Below are positions 58,816 to 64,000 of a stretch of 64,000 nt of DNA, piece after piece. Both the position numbers and the translations under genes were made by a program. The notes below the pieces were generated by a model, which ran no database searches, was not told where the DNA came from, and worked only from the letters and a program-made list of their open reading frames with translations. The stretch covers positions 496,001-560,000 of the forward strand of contig JAHLEZ010000005.1 in the NCBI GenBank assembly GCA_020726505.1. The letters run 5' to 3'. The number at the start of each line of letters is the position of its first letter. Position 1 is the first letter of the stretch. Origin of the DNA: Leptodontidium sp. MPI-SDFR-AT-0119. Lineage: Eukaryota > Ascomycota > Leotiomycetes > Helotiales > Leptodontidiaceae.

Positions 58816-59095
58816 TGTGGCGGGGACAGCCGCTAATTTCTTTTGTCACATGACTGGGCTGGTCCTTCGCACATATAAGGAGCCAACACTTGACTACAGA
58901 ACGTCAAGAACGCAACACCAGATATATTCTATTTATTAGAACCTTTTCCCTCCCCTCCTTTGCCGATTCGTACTCTCCAGATATGTGATATCTTTAGATT
59001 TGATTGGTCTGTTATTTACAGAGCCTAGAATCTCCTCCGGTGGCTCGCTACATGCTACCCTCTTGTTGTGTGGATTGGGGTTCGTCCCTCCCACA
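58816..59095 (+). mobile_element. Solo LTR of a retrotransposon
   Basis: Starts TGTGGCGGGGAC and ends GTCCCTCCCACA, short imperfect inverted termini with TG...CA ends. Inside is a TATA-like ACATATAAGG followed by an A/C-rich stretch, as in fungal LTR promoters. Flanks show ATAT on both sides, a possible but low-complexity target-site duplication. It is better preserved than its inverted partner. No internal reverse transcriptase or integrase is present. Confidence 0.75.
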
Positions 59096-60465
59096 ATATA
59101 CTAATTTAATATCAATTATGATTTTGTATTTCTTTTATCTTATCTTAAATTGGATACTTTAAGTCCGCTTTAATACTAATATAAATCATTTTCTAGTACT
59201 TGACTATAATAGTTGTCTTGCTTTATTAAATAATTTAAGTTCCAAATCTCTCTTATATTTCTTTAATACTATTAGGAAGTCTTATTTACTCTTAAAGATT
59301 CATGTTTATTCTCCTGCCTTTATGTTAGCAAATCTAATTATCTTCTGTTTCTTACCTTTTTTATATACTCTATGTGTGCTTCACCGTAACTCTTAGCCTA
59401 CTTCAAAAGAATTTGCACCAAGACTTGGATATAAATTCATGAAGTTAACTTGATTATACGCTCGGACTCAAAAACACCACTGCCTGTAAATTTTTTCACT
59501 AGACAAAAAGTAGGACCAAAGTTTATGGGCTAATGGCAAGATATATAAAAATTACGCACAGTATCACGGTATAACTAAATAAGGAGTAAAAGAGAATACG
59601 TTAAATTATTTAAAACTTGCAAAAGCAAGTTTCTCAAAGATGCGTGCCTTTAAGAGGCAGAGGCATGGCGACAGCGCAGGCAGGCACGACCGCCCCCTGA
59701 CACACACATTCACTTCAAAGGCCCAGATTCTCAGAAACATAAAAGAATCTTCTAGCACGACTGGAGACCAACAGGGCTGAGGACATGAGCTAGGAACATG
59801 AGCTAGGACAAGACTTGTCAGATATAGAATTTAGAAATCTGCATTAACCCCTCATGCAAAGCCAACTTGGTTCTCCAATATATATTTCATGTTTCCAACA
59901 ATATGCTAGTTATGGTAAAATTAACAAGTAATATCATAATCCCCGGTTTTAATTATAAAAGAAAATCTCAGGGGCCGTCTTAATGGCCTTTAGCGGAAGT
60001 ATTGAATTGCTTAAAGTTATACTTCACTAGTCTGAATCTTTATAATCGTTAGTTATCAATGATCAGCTCTTAATCGTTGATTTGAGTCTACCGGTAAATA
60101 GAGTTAATAAACTACTATATTAATATCGCAGATACGATTCTAAAAGGCCTTTAATAGAACTATAATAAGTTCGCTTTTGTAATTTAAATAATATAACCGC
60201 CGGAAAGTAGCCTTAAAAAATCGGAACTGAATCTTAATCCTCAGACTTGTGTTTACTTGAGTGTTTTTTTGACTTTCGATGCACAGTTAGACCATTCTAC
60301 TACTTAACCGAGATTGGCATTTTATCTTACTCTTGAATATTTCTAAACTTTATAAATTACTCAATCTATTAAGTACCTGTAACTGAGATTTACATCATTC
60401 CATTACAGCAGCCTCCGATTCTCTCTCGCTTTCTCCTCCACGACAGCAAAACCGACCGAAATGTA

Positions 60466-61194
60466 TCAGACAATGCTCTGCCACTGATACTTCTTATAAG
60501 CCGGTGGAGGCGGAGCAGCATTCGCATACTCATTTCCAATCCGCTCCTCCTCATCCCTAACAACAGCCGGTGGAGGAGGAGCAACACTCGAGCTCCCAAC
60601 CCGAGGACTAACAAATTGTCCAGGCGGTGGCACAACCTCTCCATTCGCTCTCGCAGTTCCCAATTCCCTATAAATAGCAAGAGGAGTGCCATACCCAGAC
60701 CCAGCAGCCCCGGCAATCTGATGTACCGACCTAACGCGACCACAGCTCATCGTCCCTCTCGCTCCCGCAGGAATGAGATTTAAATCTTCCACGATAGTGA
60801 CTGTCCTCTTGTTCGACAAGGCGTCGTCTATATACGAGATACTCATATATCTATTCGCGTACCCAGCTGCATTCCAGTCCTGTCTAGCTTTTTTACTGCG
60901 GCCCCAGTACTTCTGGTAATCTTCTTCGATCTGCTTGTGAAGTTGGTAGGAGGGCGTGAGGTGGAGGTTCCGAGTTCGGTTGGAGATTTGTGTGCAATAG
61001 ATTGTGGAGGACACGATTATGCCGAGGAACATGAACATGAGCACGAGGATGCATACGTGCACTAGGTCGACGGAGGGTGGAGGGGTAGGGACGGTGTATG
61101 AGCAGCGTGCTGTAATGCTGGAGCCATATTGTGTGATGTTCGTGTAGTTGGATGTTAGGAATGAGACGCAGGTTTCGTTGAGGAGGGTCGCCAT
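60466..61194 (-). CDS. Single-pass membrane protein with C-terminal PPxY, paralogue 1
   Basis: Single exon, 242 residues. A short N-terminal ectodomain (1-41) has three N-glycosylation sequons (Asn6, 16, 19) and two cysteines (9, 31). A transmembrane helix spans about 42-67. The cytoplasmic part has T-P-S-Y-Q-L-H-K-Q-I-E-E-D-Y-Q-K-Y (80-96), then K-R-T-V-T-I-V-E-D-L, Pro-rich runs and P-P-A-Y at 230-233. PPxY motifs bind WW domains of Nedd4/Rsp5-type ubiquitin ligases. The family is not one I recognise. A role as a membrane adaptor or regulated cargo for Rsp5 is inference. The neighbour at 61997-62752 is a paralogue. Confidence 0.85.
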   Translation of the reverse strand: MATLLNETCVSFLTSNYTNITQYGSSITARCSYTVPTPPPSVDLVHVCILVLMFMFLGIIVSSTIYCTQISNRTRNLHLTPSYQLHKQIEEDYQKYWGRSKKARQDWNAAGYANRYMSISYIDDALSNKRTVTIVEDLNLIPAGARGTMSCGRVRSVHQIAGAAGSGYGTPLAIYRELGTARANGEVVPPPGQFVSPRVGSSSVAPPPPAVVRDEEERIGNEYANAAPPPPAYKKYQWQSIV

Positions 61195-61996
61195 GGTTGG
61201 TTTGTTGCTTCTTTTCCGGCGGAAGGAATTGGGATATTCTTCCTATGTGTGTATTGACGGGATGGGGGGTTATGGGTCGAATATGGGTGAGCTGTTTTCG
61301 AGTCCCGAAAAATATTTTTACTTTCCAAAGTAGAATTGATGTCAGGTTAAGACGCGAAGGAGGAGGATAGAAGTCTACCCTTCAGAAGATCTTTCGAAGC
61401 AAGAATTTCCAGAAGGATGATCCCTAGAAAGTCCTTGTGTAGCGTGGGCGCTTGGTTTATATACATGACATGCATGGTCCTAGATGCTGTCATCTTTTTG
61501 GGTTGTTTGGGTCTGGTTGGGTCCGTTTTGTTCGCTCTGTTAGTCGTTGGGTCCGGGTCCAGGAATTGCCAATTAAGGAACTCATGTGACCGCTACTGAC
61601 CTCATTCTGTGACGAGGTCAGGGTATTGTTATTTAGAGTGGAGAAGAGGAATGTGGAGGTTGATCGTGTATGTTGTTAGTTTATTAGGGACTTTTGTAAG
61701 CTAAGACTACACTCTTTTAGAGGGTAGGTACACTCAAGTGGTGACGCTGGCAGGCTGGGTAAGTATCGCTTAATGATCCGCTTTGGGATTTCCAGGGTTC
61801 ATAGGGATGAATTCAATTTTCACAACTATTATATTTTAGCTATATCTTTTTCCCAAAGAAAAGAAAGCCTGGAGCAAAATTTTTTTTTTTTTTGGGGGGG
61901 GGGGGGGTTTGGTTTTGTTATTGAAGTTTGCGCAGAAGTGTGCCACTGTAAGTTAATTTCTAAAAATGCTCATGGAATCTCTCTCCCTTCGGCGAT
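61195..61996. other. Intergenic between the two membrane-protein genes
   Basis: Holds a T14-G14 tract and the promoter of paralogue 1. No gene supported. Confidence 0.5.
61880..61907. repeat. T14-G14 homopolymer block
   Basis: Fourteen T directly followed by fourteen G, about 90 bp past the stop of the minus-strand paralogue 2 gene, so it reads C14-A14 in that gene's 3' region. Confidence 0.85.
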
Positions 61997-62752
61997 CTAT
62001 TCCCTTTGTGTATACGCCGGAGGAGGTACATCAAGCACAACACCACAGTCACCTCCACAAGCCACTTCCGGTGCGTCAATACCGATCCTCGTCTGTTGTT
62101 GCTGCGGTGTAACAATAACAGACGGTGTAGACGGTCTCGCTGCCTCTGGCCACGCACTCCTATCAGCCGCGAGAGGTAAACTCGGGATCTGACCAGCTCT
62201 CCTTGGGGCTCCATTCGGTCTCACTCTCAATCCCGAAACCTGCCTCTCTCCCCATCTTGATCCTTCTCTTCCATTCTCACTCTCCCTCACCCTCTTCGCT
62301 CCAGGCTCCTTTGTCAAATCCTCCGTAATAGTAATTGTGCGTCTCCTCTCTCCCTCATCGACATGCGTATGAACATCTCGGATGCGTCCACCTGGGCCTT
62401 TCATAAAGCGCGGGTCATCTTCTAAGTCGTGATAGTGTGCGTACAAGCGCTCGACTTTCTCATGTAGTTCGTAGGAGGGCGTGTTCCGGAGTTCGGTGAC
62501 GAGTTTGTAGCGGGGGTAGTGTAGGAGGAAACTGGTGAGGAGGGAGAAGAGGGCGATGAGGCCGGCGATGCCGAGGACGATGAGGAGGATCCCGAGGAGT
62601 GAGAGGGCAGAGAGGGTTTCGGGGGGTTGGAGGGGTGCGAGGTAGCAGTTTGTTATGTTGGTGGGGGGGAGGGTGAAGTTGGATGTTTGCTCGATGGCGC
62701 ATGTTGAGTTTAGGATGGGTGTTGAGACGACGACGGGGGGTGTAGGTGCCAT
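61997..62752 (-). CDS. Single-pass membrane protein with C-terminal PPxY, paralogue 2
   Basis: Single exon from the ATG at 62752, 251 residues; the open frame reaches further upstream but without a better start. The layout matches paralogue 1: an ectodomain with three sequons (Asn15, 25, 32) and two cysteines (18, 36), a membrane helix at about 48-76, then T-P-S-Y-E-L-H-E-K-V-E-R-L-Y-A-H-Y, R-R-T-I-T-I-T-E-D-L, and P-P-A-Y at 244-247 near the end. The middle cytoplasmic part differs (Arg/Gly/Pro-rich, with a short Gln run). It is not recognised as a known family; a ubiquitin-ligase link is inferred from PPxY. Confidence 0.85.
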   Translation of the reverse strand: MAPTPPVVVSTPILNSTCAIEQTSNFTLPPTNITNCYLAPLQPPETLSALSLLGILLIVLGIAGLIALFSLLTSFLLHYPRYKLVTELRNTPSYELHEKVERLYAHYHDLEDDPRFMKGPGGRIRDVHTHVDEGERRRTITITEDLTKEPGAKRVRESENGREGSRWGERQVSGLRVRPNGAPRRAGQIPSLPLAADRSAWPEAARPSTPSVIVTPQQQQTRIGIDAPEVACGGDCGVVLDVPPPAYTQRE

Positions 62753-64000
62753 TTTTATTAAAGGCTGTCTGATATAACCTGCTCCTTGGGATGAGGGAAA
62801 GGAGGACTTGGGTTGGTGTAATGAGAGTCTGTTGTGTGTCAGTTCGTGCCGCAAGTGAGGTTGAATGTTTACATATACCTTGAACCCTTCGACTCGAAGC
62901 AACGATTCTGGGCTGAAAGCGAATCAAATCTACTCGTAAATATAGCAATTCTTCTAAGGAGATAATAAGATAAAGTGTGGAACCGTGCTATGACATAGCG
63001 AAGAGATATTTTCAAGTGTTGTTGGACGTCTCGTGACCAGTGGGCCACTTACCTAGTCTTCCAAACAATGGACTACCTTCCACCTAGCACACTTTCTCCA
63101 CAATAAACGTCAATTGTTTAAACAAACTTTGCTCTTGAACGCCTTCTTGATCCACTGAAGCATTCTAGGTCCCAAACTATCAGCCTTCCATTATAAGTCT
63201 ACTCCCCGCCCACTGGCAAGTGCTTCGTCTCAAAACGTGCATGTCAAGTCCCTCCTCACTTAACACCTTTTATGTAAGATCAAAGGAATCCAGCCGCCCA
63301 CCAACCTCTTCACCCCTTTCCTGATTTCATTCCATCAAACTCATGCTCAACCCAAACCTCCCATCAATTACTCGAGAATCGTAAATCTCGCGCAGACGCG
63401 CACCGCACGCAGATAAATTGCAACCGTGACGTAATTTCAAAACGTGGTAGTCCACACCACACCACACCACATCACAGTCGACGTGAAGTGAAGTGATGAC
63501 TGGGACCTAAGTACTAGAAAATTACTAGACCCCAGAATCGCTGATGTTCAGGAAGTAACCACTTTAGAAACATACGCTAAGGTTAGAGCAACCCACAATA
63601 AAATCGAACATGCCCCGGATAAACTTCTAGAACACAGATCTTACCTAGATTCTCAAATCTTCATTCCCTGATCTACCGAGCATTATGGAAGAAGGAATGG
63701 GAGAATTGAAAACAGATTCGGCGAATACGCCTGCCAAAAACACACTTATTTTATTTCTATTAGCTGCTCTAGAAATTGGTTGAGCCATATCAACCACAGT
63801 CTATGGTAGGTAGGCAAGCAGTAAAAAGCTAGGGAACAGAAGCACGCAGACCATCACCCAAAGCGCAGTGGCAAATCTGCCAGGAAACAAAAAGACATTT
63901 ACATCGGGGTATCTCGGGGGTATCGTTCCAACGCCATCTCATCCCATCCCATTCCGTCGTATCCCATCCCATCGTATCCCATCATGAACCTTTTCATCCC
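62753..64000. other. Intergenic to window end
   Basis: Promoter of paralogue 2, then about 1.1 kb without a supported gene, including a short ACACC run near 63453-63472. Confidence 0.45.
63937..63984. repeat. ATCCC-type short tandem repeat
   Basis: Imperfect repeats of ATCCC and CGTATCCCATC units. Not a telomere repeat. Confidence 0.6.

Larger units (their letters stand above)
57401..60389. repeat. AT-rich, gene-free island
   Basis: About 3 kb with markedly higher A+T than the flanks, many TTAA/TATA runs and no coding frame longer than about 80 codons. It contains two related solo LTRs in opposite orientation. Composition and transitions between the LTR copies fit old, RIP-mutated repeats. 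Confidence 0.7.

Noticed and set aside
58134..59095. A complete inverted-repeat DNA transposon bounded by the two LTR copies
   Set aside because: The ends carry LTR hallmarks (TG...CA, TATA-like site inside one copy), and the 399 bp between them encodes no transposase or other protein.
63937..63984. ATCCC repeats at the window end as a telomere or subtelomere sign
   Set aside because: The fungal telomere repeat is TTAGGG/CCCTAA; this is an imperfect simple repeat.

Overview
The window is nuclear DNA of a filamentous ascomycete (Pezizomycotina). It carries short spliceosomal introns (about 50-300 nt) with GTAAGT-like donors and CTAAC-like branch points, and short 5' UTR introns. Its families are typical of these fungi: Zn2Cys6 regulator, LaeA-like methyltransferase, 2EXR and DUF3716. 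Repeat decay is dominated by C-to-T and G-to-A changes, as RIP would produce. A leotiomycete/helotialean is my best guess, but that is inference. I recognise no tRNA, rRNA, CRISPR or bacterial feature.

Layout. (1) 0.6-8.8 kb: four consecutive plus-strand paralogues of a small Myb-like/histone-like nuclear protein. All four have an intron at the same place in the domain. (2) 9.4-15.1 kb: two unrecognised genes, an acidic 192-residue protein and an 818-residue nuclear-looking protein. (3) 15.1-23.5 kb: a gene-poor stretch holding decayed, internally repeated remnants (18.5-20.3 kb). (4) 23.5-33.6 kb: housekeeping genes, namely mitochondrial HSP60, cofilin, a Get5-like ubiquitin-like protein, the rRNA methyltransferase NOP2 and pyroglutamyl-peptidase I. 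(5) 34.2-37.4 kb: three diverged RNase H-fold paralogues, each lacking the aspartates needed for catalysis. (6) 38.1-46.6 kb: two head-to-head pairs, a divergent serine palmitoyltransferase Lcb2 homologue with an FMN reductase, and a Zn2Cys6 regulator with a LaeA-like methyltransferase. (7) 46.8-52 kb: XRCC4/Lif1-like repair protein and the Byr4/Bfa1 mitotic-exit regulator, divergently transcribed. (8) 53.2-56.8 kb: a 2EXR gene, a truncated second 2EXR copy and a DUF3716 gene. (9) 57.4-60.4 kb: an AT-rich island with two inverted solo LTRs. (10) 60.5-62.8 kb: two paralogous single-pass membrane proteins with C-terminal PPxY motifs.

The least described systems here are three local families: the Myb-like array, the trio of catalytically dead RNase H folds, and the PPxY membrane-protein pair. 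Splice models were built by hand from frame continuity, splice consensus and family fit. The least certain ones are flagged. No database search or transcript evidence was available.
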